64,000 nucleotides of DNA from the NCBI GenBank assembly GCA_038030265.1, contig JAWNBC010000095.1, forward strand, positions 223,425-287,424. The letters run 5' to 3'. The notes under the pieces are model-generated. The model ran no database searches. It was not told the DNA's origin and saw only the letters and a list, made by a program, of their open reading frames with translations. Positions 1 through 11,013 of the stretch are shown here, in pieces (position 1 is the first letter of the stretch; each line of letters begins with the position of its first letter). A program made the position numbers and the translations under genes. This stretch comes from Corythucha ciliata (Eukaryota > Arthropoda > Insecta > Hemiptera > Tingidae).

Positions 1-179
1 AGAAACGCCAACACTTCCTCATTACTCCAGTCCATATTTCAAACTAATAAATCAATCACACAATATCTCGCAGTGACTAAAGTTCGTTTTTCTACAGCTA
101 CTAGTGATAGGGAAAAAAACACACGCGGGAAAGCATTTAGTAGGGAAGGGGTCAAGGTCGGCTCTTTTAACGGACGAAC

Positions 180-345
180 ACTCGTGCGAATGTGTAACAG
201 GGGAGTTCGTCTTAAAGTTCGCCTCGCATAGGAACTCGCGTTCCCTTTGACTCGTGCCAGAAAAACCGCCCTTGAGGCGAATGCCACGAGTAACGAGACG
301 AGTGGCGAGGCGAATGGCGAGAGCCCGGTTACACATTCGCGCTCG
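180..345. repeat. Inverted-repeat MITE-like segment
   Basis: A GCGAATGTGTAAC block near 186 is repeated in inverted orientation near 330-342, enclosing a segment rich in GCGAGGCGAATG-like words. The open frames on the minus strand here are low-complexity by-products of these repeats. It looks like a small non-autonomous terminal-inverted-repeat element; the ends and target duplication are not resolved. Confidence 0.4.
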
Positions 346-421
346 CTATTCGCCTCGCCACTCGCGTGAATGTGAAAACGCAGCATAAAAATTCCCCGCT
401 TCATTTGCAGAGATCCTGCTC

Positions 422-502
422 CTGACAAATTGGGGACCCACCATAGAGATAATATAACTTATATGTATAATATTATCTCTATGAGGCCCACCAATTTGTC
501 AG
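422..502. repeat. Hairpin MITE, about 80 bp
   Basis: CTGACAAATTGG at 422 is matched by CCAATTTGTCAG ending at 502. The inner arms ATAGAGATAATAT and ATATTATCTCTAT pair around a short AT loop, so almost the whole segment is one imperfect palindrome. A related fragment (TTGGTGGCCCACC) follows at about 520. This is typical of a short foldback element. Confidence 0.55.
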
Positions 503-1926
503 AACTACAATCGGAAAAATTGGTGGCCCACCGATTGGTCCGAATAGGCCAGCCGTTCGCTCCTCTCAAGGCGGGGTTTCCGAGTCATTTTTCCTGAGCT
601 TATAGGCACGTCATTTGGAACAGGATTTTCTCTGAGCGTTCTTTATTGTACACCCTGTAGATTATGATTTTATTAGTTTATTCTAATTCGATTTATTTTC
701 CATACCGGGTGATTCTGGACAAGGTGACCGAACTGTTTATGATTTTTTTCGGAAATAGGTACACTATTATTAAAGAGTGACGACCGACCCAGGAAATTCG
801 GGAAACCCGGGAAAAGTCCGGGAATTCTCAATGGTCGAGAAATACCCGGGAATCGCCTCTTGCTTGATTTGAAAATGAATGAGAATGAGAATGGAACGAT
901 CACCATCCCGATCAATGTAAGTATAGGAACTATCATTTAATTTTACAGAACAGACCCATTGAAAACCAATCAAGCTAAGATTGTGTGTAGGCTGTAGTTG
1001 TAGTGCAGAACTTAACGTCATCAACCCTGCAAACAATTATTAAACGATGACACTTTGATAGATTGTTCTATAGAACTGTAAGATAATGTTAAGACCAGTT
1101 ACTCTTCTGTTACCATATGCAATCACAGCCCACCGCCCCCACCGGTGGCGGATCTAGGCCTATAGGCGGGTACATCAGACCTGAACGCCGGGGGCGAATT
1201 CCAAGCTGTTTGCGGGGGCAATTCACTCCATTCCAGTTAGTAGGGTCCGCATTACTATTTCAGTATGAATAATTCAATACAGTTGCAGACTTGCGATGAC
1301 TAGGCTGGCCGGGTATGGCCAATGGAAAAAGCGTGGACGGTAGATGAGTATCAAGTGGCGGTACTGCCTCCGTACCGTAAAGAACTCCATTGGACCACTA
1401 ATCGTAAGTATTAATTAACGGCTCCGCCTAAATTAGTCAGTTAGGGAAAATATGTGAAAAGAACTTACTTCGCAAAGGCGTGAATATTTCGTGGGCTTCC
1501 AGCCGCCTCCTCGCCGGCAGTTGGCTTGCCACTTTTTTCTTCTCTCCGCCTCCATGGGAAAAATAAAAAATTGGTGGCCCGAAAGAGTGCTGTTGGTATA
1601 GTTAAATGCTGCACACCCGACCATTTCTATAAGTATTCGCTGAATGAACGTTCAATAAGAAAGAAATGAGAAACACAAATCCAATTTCAACAAACACCAA
1701 AGATAGTAGTCTGATACGTTATCCAGAACAAAAATGGTGGAGCCCGGGAAAAGCTTTATCAAACATCGCCTCAACCAGCGCCATCGCGCTGTGTCAATGG
1801 CAAGAAGATGAATTAATACAGTCCAGATCAAATGTAAACAAACCTCTTGATTACAAGGGAGCTTTAGTTCAGTTTTGTTATTTTAGTGCGTTTTTGCTTA
1901 TTTATTCTTCCTTTTTTCTCTCGAAA
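503..1926. other. Non-coding stretch, no gene recognised
   Basis: No supported coding region. It contains GGGAA/CCCGGG-rich simple sequence (780-860) and a GTGGCGGATCTAGGC motif near 1145 that resembles the ends of dispersed repeats. Small open frames lack any recognisable motif. Confidence 0.5.
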
Positions 1927-2237
1927 ATGCTGAGAATTGACGAAATTTGTGAAGTGTGCGATTGCACCCATAAATCTAGAAATTTCATGGAGGCCAAAGA
2001 ACTTATAGCTGCTCGTCTCGTTGTCCTCACAGGGAAATTGCCTTCAGACGGTGAAGGCGTTCATCTCGCGTGCATCGTTAGGAGCTCTTCGTCGCCTGAC
2101 AAGACTTACCAGGTTGAAGGAGTTCTAGCAAGCCAGTTCAATTGCTTGAGAGTTACTAAAGTCAAGTGTAGTAATTGTAAGGTAGGTAGCTCAGGCTCTT
2201 GCAAGCACGTTGTTGCCTCCTTGGTGTCCGATAACCG
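1927..2237 (+). CDS. SWIM-type zinc-finger protein, partial (first exon)
   Basis: The frame starting MLRIDEICEVCDC runs about 104 residues and ends with a Cys/His cluster, CSNCKVGSSGSCKHVVASL. This fits the SWIM zinc-binding pattern (CxC or CxxC, then CxH), a module of nucleic-acid- or protein-binding proteins that often sits beside transposase or nuclease domains. I choose the ATG at 1927 because the decayed inverted copy at 2.6-3.1 kb keeps the same MLRIDEICEVCDC start. The frame is open further upstream to 1666, but that part is hydrophobic low-complexity sequence. A GGTATGT donor at 2237/2238 directly after the finger suggests an exon end; the next exon was not found. The gene is either partial or itself an orphan duplicate. 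The SWIM motif is seen; the biological role is unknown. Confidence 0.5.
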
Positions 2238-2617
2238 GTATGTTGTAGTTCTTAAATTTTTTTTCTGTGTTTGAAGGGGAACAGACATTTAAAATTTGTT
2301 TAAACACCCTGTTGCCTCACACGTTGTGTGGCTTGCTGAGTATGAGAGAAAAAAGAGTGGTGCGTGCAGCACTGTCACGTAGCCGTAGCACTTCGGTCCA
2401 TGATTTTCTTCTAATGTGGGAACTTTTTCCACTTCCATTTCCGGGAAAGAATGAACCGGTACGGTTTTATAGTTTTTCTTCGTTGCCGTAAGCCAAGAGC
2501 AGGCCAAGCCAGTGGCCGAAATTTCTTCGGTTTTGTCTGCTATGCTTGGCAACCCAGGGTGTATACTTGCGTAGTACTTGTAGGTGCGTAGTAGGTGCCT
2601 TCAAGCAAAGCAAAAAA

Positions 2618-3082
2618 TGTGAGAACTACAACATACCGGTTGACGGACATCAAGGAGGCAACAACGTGTTTGGAAGAGCCTGAGCTACATGACTCCTGCC
2701 TTACAATTACTACACTTGACTTTAGTAACACTCAAACAATTGGCCTGGCTCGATAGAACTCCTTCAACCTGGTAAGTCTTGTCAGGCGAGATGAACGTCT
2801 TCACAATCTGAAGGCAATTTCCCTGTGAGGACAAAGAGACCGGCCGCTATAAGTTCTTCGGCCTCCTTGAAGTTTCTAGATTTATGGGTGCAATCGCACA
2901 CTTCACAAATTTCGTCAATTCTCAGCATTTTCGCGAAAAAAAAAGTAAGAATAAATAAGCAAAAACGCACTAAAATAACAAAACTGAACTCAAACTCCCA
3001 TGTAATCAAGAGGTTTGTTTACATTTGATCTGGACTGTATTAACTCATCTTCTTGCCATTGACACAGCGCTGGCGGCGCTGC
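2618..3082 (-). pseudogene. Inverted, decayed copy of the SWIM exon
   Basis: The minus strand matches 1776-2252 along most of its length, including the non-coding part upstream of the MLRIDEICEVCDC start. The frame is broken: a stop follows the segment ending near 2782, there is a small insertion beside the finger, and the key SCKH has become SSKH, which removes a zinc ligand. It is a pseudogene in tail-to-tail orientation with the intact copy, separated by about 365 bp. A transcript crossing both could fold into a long hairpin. Confidence 0.6.
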
Positions 3083-4692
3083 TCGCCACCAATAGTATCC
3101 TTAACGTGGGCCCTTTCTGTCACTGTGTTTTTAGTCTTCCTTGTTTTTTTTTTTTTTTCTTCGTCACATTTACCTAGGCTAGTGGATTTATTCAGTACAG
3201 TTTCCTCTTGTTTGTTGCCTATTCATCAATAATATGGTGGTTGTTTTACCCGAAACCCCACTATCGTTTGGAATTTCGTTGGGTTTATATCACCGGTGGG
3301 GTAAGTAATTGAAAGGGTTAAAAAATATTTCATTGTATTGTAAGGAAGCATACCTTGCAATTATAATACTCCCACCTATGTTATGGCCGGAAGTCATGTT
3401 TATATTTTATTGATCCGGCGCATGAAAGCTCGTTCCTGCCGCTACTTTTTTTTTTGTAAACTCGTTCCCAACAAATTTTAACGTAATGGTGTAAAGTCGT
3501 TCCGCTCACATGCATGCCGAGGCCTGTTCTCCCAAGTTTTAGTAGTATTTCCAGCCACTTACAAACGTAAAACTTGGATTTCTTCGTGGTAACGAATGAT
3601 GACGGGGAGATTTTATTGAAATAACTAACGTCTGATTGAAATGAATCTAACCCCATGACGTCATCGCGCGAATGATTATGATAGTCTAAAAAGTAAGGAG
3701 CATACCTCTGTAGTCTATACGGGGGGTGTTCGTAAATTACCTTGACATAGAAAGTATGGTGATAGTACACCTCATTTTTGATCGAAATTACTATTTGAGG
3801 TTTTTTGGAATTCCTCTTGTTCTCGAGATATCGCCAATTCTTCGCGCCTGTTCTATCGCCAATCTTTGTTTTTTTTGTTTTTTTTTTACGACAAATGACT
3901 AGTTCGACCTCATCAGCAGGTGCTAGACCAAACGTAAGTAGCTCATTGAAAAGAGCGTAAAATTTTCTTCGTATGTGGTCCTCAACTCAATAAAATTACA
4001 TCAAGCCCCTAGTAGTACGTCGTCCACGCCATAAAATACTGCATTTTAGTGAAGAAAGCACCAAACTTTGCAGGAATGTTCTTTGGACCAATTAGAAAGA
4101 TTTGTGCCGCGGTTCCATCAACTTTTCCTACTGGGGGCGGCACAGGGGGGCAGAGGGGTACTTGGGGATGTATATAAATTATTTGAAAATGAATCTTGCA
4201 TTTTTTCAGGGGTTTAAAACTATAGTGGTATCACAAGAGTATATAGAACAAGTTTTGTCCCGCACATTTTGCCCTTATCCTCATTTGTCAGCCTCTGTGG
4301 GTGCTTACCTGCCCCAGCCGCCTTCGAAGCAGTTTCTCTCAAAGTACTCAACCTAATTTCATGAAATTTGGAAAATTGCTTCATACTGGCCGTATAATGA
4401 ACATTCTCTGTAGACGAAACGATCCGACCACTCTAAGGGGGAATTTATTATGGGATGGGAAGAGGGGTGTACAATGAAATCATACTAATTTGCTGTAATT
4501 CGGGTGAAAACAAAGGGAAACTGATGGTTAAAAACTGGTGGTGCAAAACTCGTGTGACACCCTGAATCAACACCCCACAATGCCACTAACTCAGGAGTTG
4601 TGTCACTAGCAAATTACCTGACTGCTGGTCGCTGGTCTATAAAAGTAGAGGGTTGTTTGAATTCTAAAGGAAATTTAGCGCTTCAACGTTTT
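3083..4692. other. Non-coding stretch, dispersed-repeat pieces only
   Basis: No gene recognised. It holds short poly-T tracts (about 3144 and 3870) and a piece at about 3700-3735 (GAGCATACCTCTGTAGTCTA) that matches the ends of the inverted-repeat element at 38.3 and 38.9 kb. The 129-codon minus-strand frame at 3381-3770 has no recognisable motif and overlaps that repeat. Confidence 0.45.
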
Positions 4693-4842
4693 AAGCCGGA
4701 TTTTCCTATCAGCGCAAAACACTCAGCGCAGCGTTATTTAAATTGTTCCCAGTCGAAAAGTGAACATGTAGTAACTAGGAGTAAATGTAAAACACGCTGC
4801 GCTCGCTAAGCGTTTTGCTCCGCTATTAGGAAAACCCAGCTT
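4693..4842. repeat. Hairpin MITE, about 150 bp
   Basis: AAGCCGGATTTTCCTA at 4693 pairs with TAGGAAAACCCAGCTT at 4827-4842. The inner arms carry CAGCGCAAAAC...CAGCGCAGCGTT and its imperfect complement (AACGCTGCGCTC-like). The whole segment folds back on itself, which indicates a terminal-inverted-repeat non-autonomous element. Confidence 0.5.
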
Positions 4843-5044
4843 TACGGGCCGTAGAACACGTACTTTTTACGTTAAAGGGGGAAAAAACTCAGGTTTTTGG
4901 TCCTTCTGAAGTTTCTATGAGGAAACTTTGGTGAAAAACTCATGAAAATTGCTCATGAGTTTATAAAAAAAAATAATAAGTGATTTTTTTTTGCAGAAAT
5001 GACCATTTTTGAGAAAAATTAGTGCTTTACTCTTCAGTGGTTTG

Positions 5045-5490
5045 ACCAGCAAAATTATTCAAACGATCCTTGCGATTTTCAACACGCTAAAAATCATTAA
5101 AGCCTCATGTGAAGCGGGCTTTTGAATGGAACTGAATGTGAACGCTCACCAAAGCATCAAAAGATATCGCTCCGGCAGCTGGCTGTCGAACAGAGTGGAT
5201 TTCACTACTAATACGAATTTCGACGTTACTAGTAAATTAGGGATTATTGTGCAGAAATGGCTAAATTAAAGTATAGAGTCACACTGAGTGGTCATTTTTG
5301 TCGAATAAATAATAGAAAATTAACCTAAAACGTCGAAATTCATAGTAGTAAATGCACTCAATTTGATAGTCAGCTAGCTGGGGCGACAATTTTTGATACT
5401 TTAGTGGGCGTTCACAGTCAGTTCCATTCAAAGTCCAATGACGTTTTAGCATGTTGAAATTCGCAAGGATTGTTTGAATTTTGCATGTCA
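5045..5490. repeat. Foldback element with arms of about 170-190 bp
   Basis: The segment 5051-5240 and the reverse complement of 5320-5485 share long stretches, for example AAATTCAAACRATCCTTGCG, AATGGAACTGA.TGTGAACGC and AATTTCGACGTT. Weaker similarity continues outward, as both flanks carry related AAATGACCATTTTTG-like sequence. The arms have diverged by roughly a fifth, so this is an old foldback. Confidence 0.5.
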
Positions 5491-5599
5491 AAACAAGCGA
5501 TTTTGAAGAGAAGAAAAATCACTCTTTTCTTATTTTAAAAAAAATTGTCATTTTTGCTGGAAAATTGCCAATTAATTAATCGAACGCTCACGAGTAAAT

Positions 5600-6732
5600 G
5601 TTGAATGGGGCACGTTGAAGAAGTTTTTATGATCAATGGAAAGTCGATAGGCGCAGATTAGATTTAGTATGGTCAAGTGGGGGTTGACTTTGATCAAAAA
5701 TTAAAAATCCTTGTATCGTACAATCTTAATGAGCTGCCGAGGTGACAGAAAATAGTTATTTTTTTGACGAAAATTGCTAGTCCTGACTTTCTGTCTGTCA
5801 GGGTGTGCTTTTCCCGAATCCATCGCCAAAAATTTACAGAAAGTCAGCTAAAAAGCGAGTTACTCGCATTTAGTTAAGGAAATTGATGTTATCCTGCAAA
5901 GACATTAGAAAAATCATATCTTGATGGGTTTTGATTTTCGTACCATGGTGTTTTAAGCGTTTTCGATTGCAAATGAGGTCTACCTTCACCCTATTTTCTT
6001 CTACACTTATTCGCATCCACCCTGTATATGTATTAGAAAGTTTTCGATAGAAAAAACGAAAACTCTGAAACGCTAGTCATAACTTTTGGCAGCCCGAAAA
6101 CCACGATTTTTGGGACATTTCATCATTTTTTTTCTATAAACATCCCCTAAACGAGTGGCTTTAGAGGAAAACCTTTTCGTACAAAAACATTTAGGGTCAT
6201 TAAATTTCCTACGCCTTTTGCGAATAAACTGGTTTTACACGACCAATACGGAGCACAACGGGCCTTTTTTCTAAAAATATGTTGACAAAGTCTTAAAATC
6301 ACCTGTTTCTGACGAATCTATGCTCCGTGACCTTCATTTCAGGCCATCAACCTTCATTCCATTAGCTTACCCAACTTTTTCAAGCCCCTCCATTCTAGAT
6401 TTTCTATCAAGAAACTGACCATTTTGCCTCCAGAAAACATTAATTTATGTGTTAAACTTGATGTTCTGGTGTCCTGGGACTCCCTAGCGTCGGTAACCGG
6501 TAATTTGTAGGGTAAAAGCCTAATTTGAGGTAGTTGAGGTAGTTGGACGTAAAAGGCCCGTTGGTTTACCTTACTTTTCAACAACCCCCCCCCCCTCCTC
6601 AACAACTGAAACTGCGAATGCCCAGGCCAGAGGATCAGAACAGGAGCCCCCCGCGCCATTGGACCGAAACTTTAATTGATTACGCGACGTACGGGGGGAT
6701 ATTTCTAACCCCTTCCACTTCTTAAGTGGGGG
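5600..6732. other. Non-coding stretch, nothing recognised
   Basis: AT-rich sequence with a C-run near 6585-6595. Open frames are short and lack motifs. Confidence 0.45.
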
Positions 6733-6945
6733 TTTGATTACGTCAAAGCTTATTTCATGTTTTCATGAAATGGATGATGCGGGGAAGACGCGTTTACTGG
6801 TGTACAATTTTTCTTGTTATTTGTAAACAAACAATTTTAGAGTTTGCTCAAATGCTTCACAAGTAAACATTGACTTCATTTCCCCTCGCCCCATCCACCT
6901 CCTCCTGAAGAACTTTGAACTTTTTTTAAAAGTCACAAAACATTT
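6733..6945. repeat. Dispersed repeat, copy A
   Basis: This shares most of its sequence with 61051-61262 in the same orientation (for example GTTATTTGTAAACAAACAAT, CAAATGCTTCACAAGTAA and CTCCTGAAGAACTTTGAAC). It is an unnamed interspersed repeat; neither copy has a recognisable protein or terminal repeats. Confidence 0.6.
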
Positions 6946-7208
6946 TTTGTCACACTTATCCTCTTCCGCCTTGTATATTCTCGAAAGGGGTTCACAACTG
7001 GTTGCAGCCAACTGGGCGGTTATGTGGGTAAAATCGTGTAGCAAACATTAAGGATTTTTCCGTTTGTCGGGTCACTTGATCAAATGATTATGTGGAGCAA
7101 CACTATTATCTTTTGACATTTTCCTGTCTTTCATATGGCACATAAAAAAAAAATCGTCACGAAATTTGCTCACGAAAATTGCTAACGAAATTTGTCCCAA
7201 ATGGTCCC

Positions 7209-7602
7209 GTTGCAACGGTTACCATAGCATTGGTTGCCATGGTAACGGCTCACATAGCAACGGTTGCCATGGTAACCGTTCACCTGTTGCTCACATAGCA
7301 ACGGTTGCCATGGTAACGGTTACCATAGCAACGGTTGCCATGGTAACGGTTGCCATGGTAACGGTTACCATAGCAACGGTTGCCATGGTAACGGTTACCA
7401 TAGCAACGGTTGCCATGGTAACGGCTCACATAGCAACGGAACGGCTCACATAGCAACGGTTACCATAGCCACGGTTGCCATGGTAACGGCTCACATAGCA
7501 ACGGTTGCCATGGTAACTGTTCACCTGTTGCTCACATAGCATCGGTTGCCATGGTAACGGTTACCATAGCAACGGTTACCATGACAACGGTTGCCATGGT
7601 AA
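7209..7602. repeat. Minisatellite of RFX X-box-like palindromes
   Basis: Near-tandem array of about 15-bp half units built from GGTTGCCATGGTAACGG and GGTTACCATAGCAACGG, interspersed with GCTCACATAGCAACGG. The exact 14-mer GTTGCCATGGTAAC occurs about eleven times and GTTACCATAGCAAC about four times. Both fit the X-box (imperfect palindrome GTNRCC...RGYAAC) bound by RFX winged-helix factors that drive ciliary genes. Whether RFX binds here is inference; the repeat itself is plain. Confidence 0.85.
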
Positions 7603-7912
7603 CGGCTGTACATGAAAATGTCCTAATGCGTTGCAGACTCGTATGCAAGCGTGCTTGCATTTTTTTCCATCGCTAGTCGCAGTCGCTTGATCTTTTCCTT
7701 GACTATTTCGAATCCATAGTTTTTAACCCACCGGTGGGGGGGGGGGAGCAAGTACGAAGGCTTGTTATAATTTTAACACGGCGTTATCCTATCACAATTC
7801 AAATGGTTGTCACGTGGATACCACCCGTGTTATTCCATATAACACCCCTTCGTACTTCAGCCCCTGGCTTCATCATCACATTAACGAGGTCCCATTATCC
7901 TTTCAATTGCAG

Positions 7913-8183
7913 GTATTATATTCTGTTTGTGCTAAAGGCTTTGAGTGTTATCTCATGTTCAGCAGACAACTTCTGTGAAGTACCATGCAAAGAGCAAAGA
8001 GCATCAGGACTGAATGAAATTGAACGGGATAAATTCATGACCCTTTCAGGAAAAAGTGTAATTGGATTTGGAATGCAACTGGAAAATAGAGATTCAGAGG
8101 CAGTATCTGAAGTTTTGTGTGGTTCTGTCAAAAAACTCGGTGATGCCGATGAATTGGCAAAGCACTATCAGAAAGTGGATTTG
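7913..8183 (+). CDS. Orphan internal exon, protein unknown
   Basis: A 271-bp block is framed by a good acceptor (pyrimidine-rich, then TTGCAG at 7912) and a good donor (TTG then GTGAGTAA at 8184). Within it one frame is open throughout, encoding about 90 residues that include the stretches ADNFCEVPCKEQRASGL, KSVIGFGMQLENRDSEAV and DADELAKHYQKVDL. Composition is protein-like (charged, no simple repeats), unlike the surrounding DNA. I do not recognise the family. It may be an exon of a host gene extending beyond the neighbouring non-coding DNA or a fragment captured by a transposon. It lies about 300 bp downstream of the X-box minisatellite. Confidence 0.4.
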
Positions 8184-9486
8184 GTGAGTAACTTAACCTG
8201 TAAACTCTTTTCGAATTTTACTCTTTTCTACTTCTTTCAATAAGCTCATTTTTGGGTCACAGACAATGTTTCATTTATATTTATTAGACATGAGTGCATT
8301 TATCAAGTGCAAAAAGGGAGCAACAGCTTGTTGCGTTGCTGGAAAAAGGCGAAAGCGAAATGGAGGGGTGTAATCGCAAGGTAATAGAAACTCAATAAAA
8401 AACAGACCCCCCCCCCAATAAAAATAAAATAAGTATGTCCAGTGTCTACACGCTGATGGACTCTCGCCCACCCTTGAAAGAAGTTGAACGAGTTCACTGT
8501 TTACTTATTTTACTAGCACTCTTTATTGGGAACGAGCAGGGCGACCTCAGCGCTTGTTGCGGATTGATAAAAAGCCAAGTTGTGTAGTACCTTTCTCCGA
8601 GGTTACATAAAAGTGTATGCAAATGTATACAACACCGAGTCTCCAGGCTTGGCTTAAAATTAAGGCGTACTTGAAGAAAAAAATGCGTTTATGTAACGAA
8701 TGTTCGGCTTTGTTAAGCCCAACCTTAAGCCTAGGTGGTGATATTCGGAGCCTAGTTTAGTATAACTCACGACTTGCCACTAACTAAAAATTCTTCTCAC
8801 AGGGGGGACTTGTCTAAATAGTGGATGTTCGCACCTGCTTAGCGAATCTACTTACCTACTCGGCCAGTGTACGAGGCTTTAGTCGAGAAAGCGAGTAGAT
8901 TAGTACCTCAACAAGTGCGTAGGTACACCGATCATTTAGGATGGGTTTATCAATCACTGGGTATCTCATAGAATGAGGAAGGTGCACGTATCAGAAATTT
9001 TGGTCTCTGACGCTTTTTTTATTGTGAAATTCGGTTAAATAACCCGATTGACATCCTTTTTCACCATAAAAATGAATGCAATATATTTAAAATATTAAAT
9101 TTTTATGTATGGACAGGGTTCGAGGGGGTAACTACCTACCTCAGCCCCTGTGTGACGTACCAGAGCTTGCACGAGGCTACTACATACACTTCTGAAGCAT
9201 TGGGGCGGCATATTTTCTCACTCATCAACCTCTCACATACGTTTTTGTTTATTTTTTGGTTTATTATATCCGTGTTTACTTCCGTCCGGGCTCGTGTTTA
9301 CTTTCTTCGAGGCGAGTTCTTCGTTCAATCCATAAAAAAGGTGAGACATTTCATCTGCGAACGATTACTTCGTTAAAACATTGTTTTATTAAACTTATAT
9401 TTGTCCTATTAGAGGTCATAAATGACCCAGGTGGAATTTGAAAGGCCGATTCAAATAATCTGCCGACCATAACAAACTGGGAGATT
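8184..9486. other. Non-coding stretch, nothing recognised
   Basis: Anonymous AT-rich DNA with a short C-run at 8407-8417. No coding or structural signal that I can support. Confidence 0.45.
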
Positions 9487-9494
9487 TAGATTTG

Positions 9495-9593
9495 TGAATA
9501 TGTCGTGGTCACATGCCGTAATTTGGCATTTCATGAAATGACCAGCCATTTCATGAAATGCCAAATTACGGCAAGTGACTACGACAAATACAT
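9495..9593. repeat. Near-perfect hairpin, 48-bp arms
   Basis: The core GCCGTAATTTGGCATTTCAT is repeated in inverse orientation with a loop of only a few bases (around 9543). The outer parts of the arms (TGTCGTGGTCAC and GTGACTACGACA) also pair with few mismatches. This is a small foldback element. Confidence 0.65.
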
Positions 9594-10800
9594 TTCCGAA
9601 GTTTTCAAGATCTCTACGGAAATTCAAAACTCCAAATTACAGAGGTGCGTGTATTAGTGTAAGTTAATAAATGACGCATAAATATCGGATTCATCATTTC
9701 TCCCGTGTTTTTTTAATCAGGTCGAGCCAAAAAACTTATGGAGACCAAAGTATTGGCTACGTCGAATGAAAAAGAGAGGGAAGCTCGGTAAAAGTACAGA
9801 TATCATAGTCAATTACCTAATTTTTATATGTAGGTATAATAAAAAAAACTTATTTGATTTTATCAATCACTATCAAAACAAAAAAGATAATAATATTTTG
9901 CTACAGTATAATGTATAAGCTACCGCAGTAGGACTCACTCTGAAATAATTACATTACAGAGTATAAAATCGCTTGGAGGGAAAACAGCAATTTCGAATTA
10001 ACGACTTTTAAACATTTCTTTAATGGTTTTATTGATGAATAATTCGTTAGAAATACATCTCATCGTGTTTATGGTTGACCTCGCTTTCAGAATAAAAAAT
10101 AAAAAAAAAATCATGTTTCTTCCTCATTGCTTTCCGTCGAATAACTTCACATTACTGTTTACAAAAAGGCCCATAGCAACCAGACTTATCCCAGCTTTAT
10201 CTGTGGAATGTGCATTGATAAACGCACCCTTAGCCCCGGGTCGGCCAAACGAGGTCCGTAAAGCTCTAGTAGCACCTTTGCCAAATCGGAAAAAACGATT
10301 GCACAGTAATTTTGAGCCATTTTGTGCCACCATTCAAAAATTTTGTGCCCCCTGGGAAAGGGGTGAAAATGGGAAATTTAGATGTCTACTACAGGCAAGG
10401 CACTATAAAACACGAGTACGGAAACACGCAAATCAGCGCCATATTTTGTCCCTCAAACGATTGTAATTATAATCTGGGGCCTATTTCACAATAGTACTTT
10501 GCAACTCCTCACTACCAACTCTGCAGTCTTCTGCAAAGTTTCTGTTCCTCCAAATGGATTTTGAAAAGTGGTAGGAAAAGTGAACTGCAGAGTGAAAGCT
10601 TTTCAGAAAAGCTGTATTTATGTACAACCTGATAGTAAAGGGATGTTTATCTGTATCAAAATTTGCTGGTAAGCCTGCTCATTACTCCCTAGGGAATCAC
10701 CAACTTTATTTTCCCGTTTTTTGAGGGAGTAAGGGCCACAGGTGCCAACTGTGAAAAATTGAAAATTGCAAAAGTGGAGCAGTGATTTGTTGAATTTATG
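9594..10800. other. Non-coding stretch upstream of the Crypton gene
   Basis: No supported gene. GGGGCCTATTTCACAATAG at about 10477 looks like one end of a dispersed element; its partner end was not found. The overlapping frames at 10023-10466 are not protein-like. Confidence 0.4.
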
Positions 10801-10903
10801 TTGGCAACTCTGACCTGTCAACTGTCAATTGTCTTCTTTCATCTGTCATTTCGAGAACCCGCGGCACGCCGCAGTCACCCGGTTTTTGTTGTCGAAGAAA
10901 AAG

Positions 10904-10995
10904 GTATGCACTTTATTAATTTAAATGTATTTAATGAATTTGAATAACTAGTAAAACTAGTAAAAACTATTGCTAATAAAAAAAATGTTTACTAG
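10904..10995 (+). other. Candidate 5'UTR intron of the Crypton-type gene
   Basis: AAG|GTATGC at 10903/10904 and a pyrimidine/AT stretch ending TTTACTAG at 10995 make a plausible 92-bp GT-AG intron. It ends 18 bp before the ATG. The segment before it holds CTGTCAACTGTCA repeats, often seen near insect promoters. Prediction only. Confidence 0.4.
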
Positions 10996-11013
10996 GACGT
11001 TTGAACAGAAGCA

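Noticed and set aside
39..428. Overlapping minus-strand frames of 94-129 codons
   Set aside because: They lie on inverted repeats and simple GCGAGGCGAAT words and show no protein motif.
3381..3770. 129-codon minus-strand frame
   Set aside because: Overlaps a dispersed repeat end, has no motif and unusual composition; most likely chance.
3875..3925. CTGATGAGGTCGAA on the minus strand near a poly-T, another hammerhead-like word
   Set aside because: No stem II can form between the two core parts; at most the tail of an old element.
7166..7453. 95-codon frame of repeated Val-Ala-Met-Thr
   Set aside because: Purely the translation of the X-box minisatellite.
10023..10466. 147-codon frame upstream of the Crypton gene
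   Set aside because: No motif, overlapping frames on both strands, and no splice or start context.
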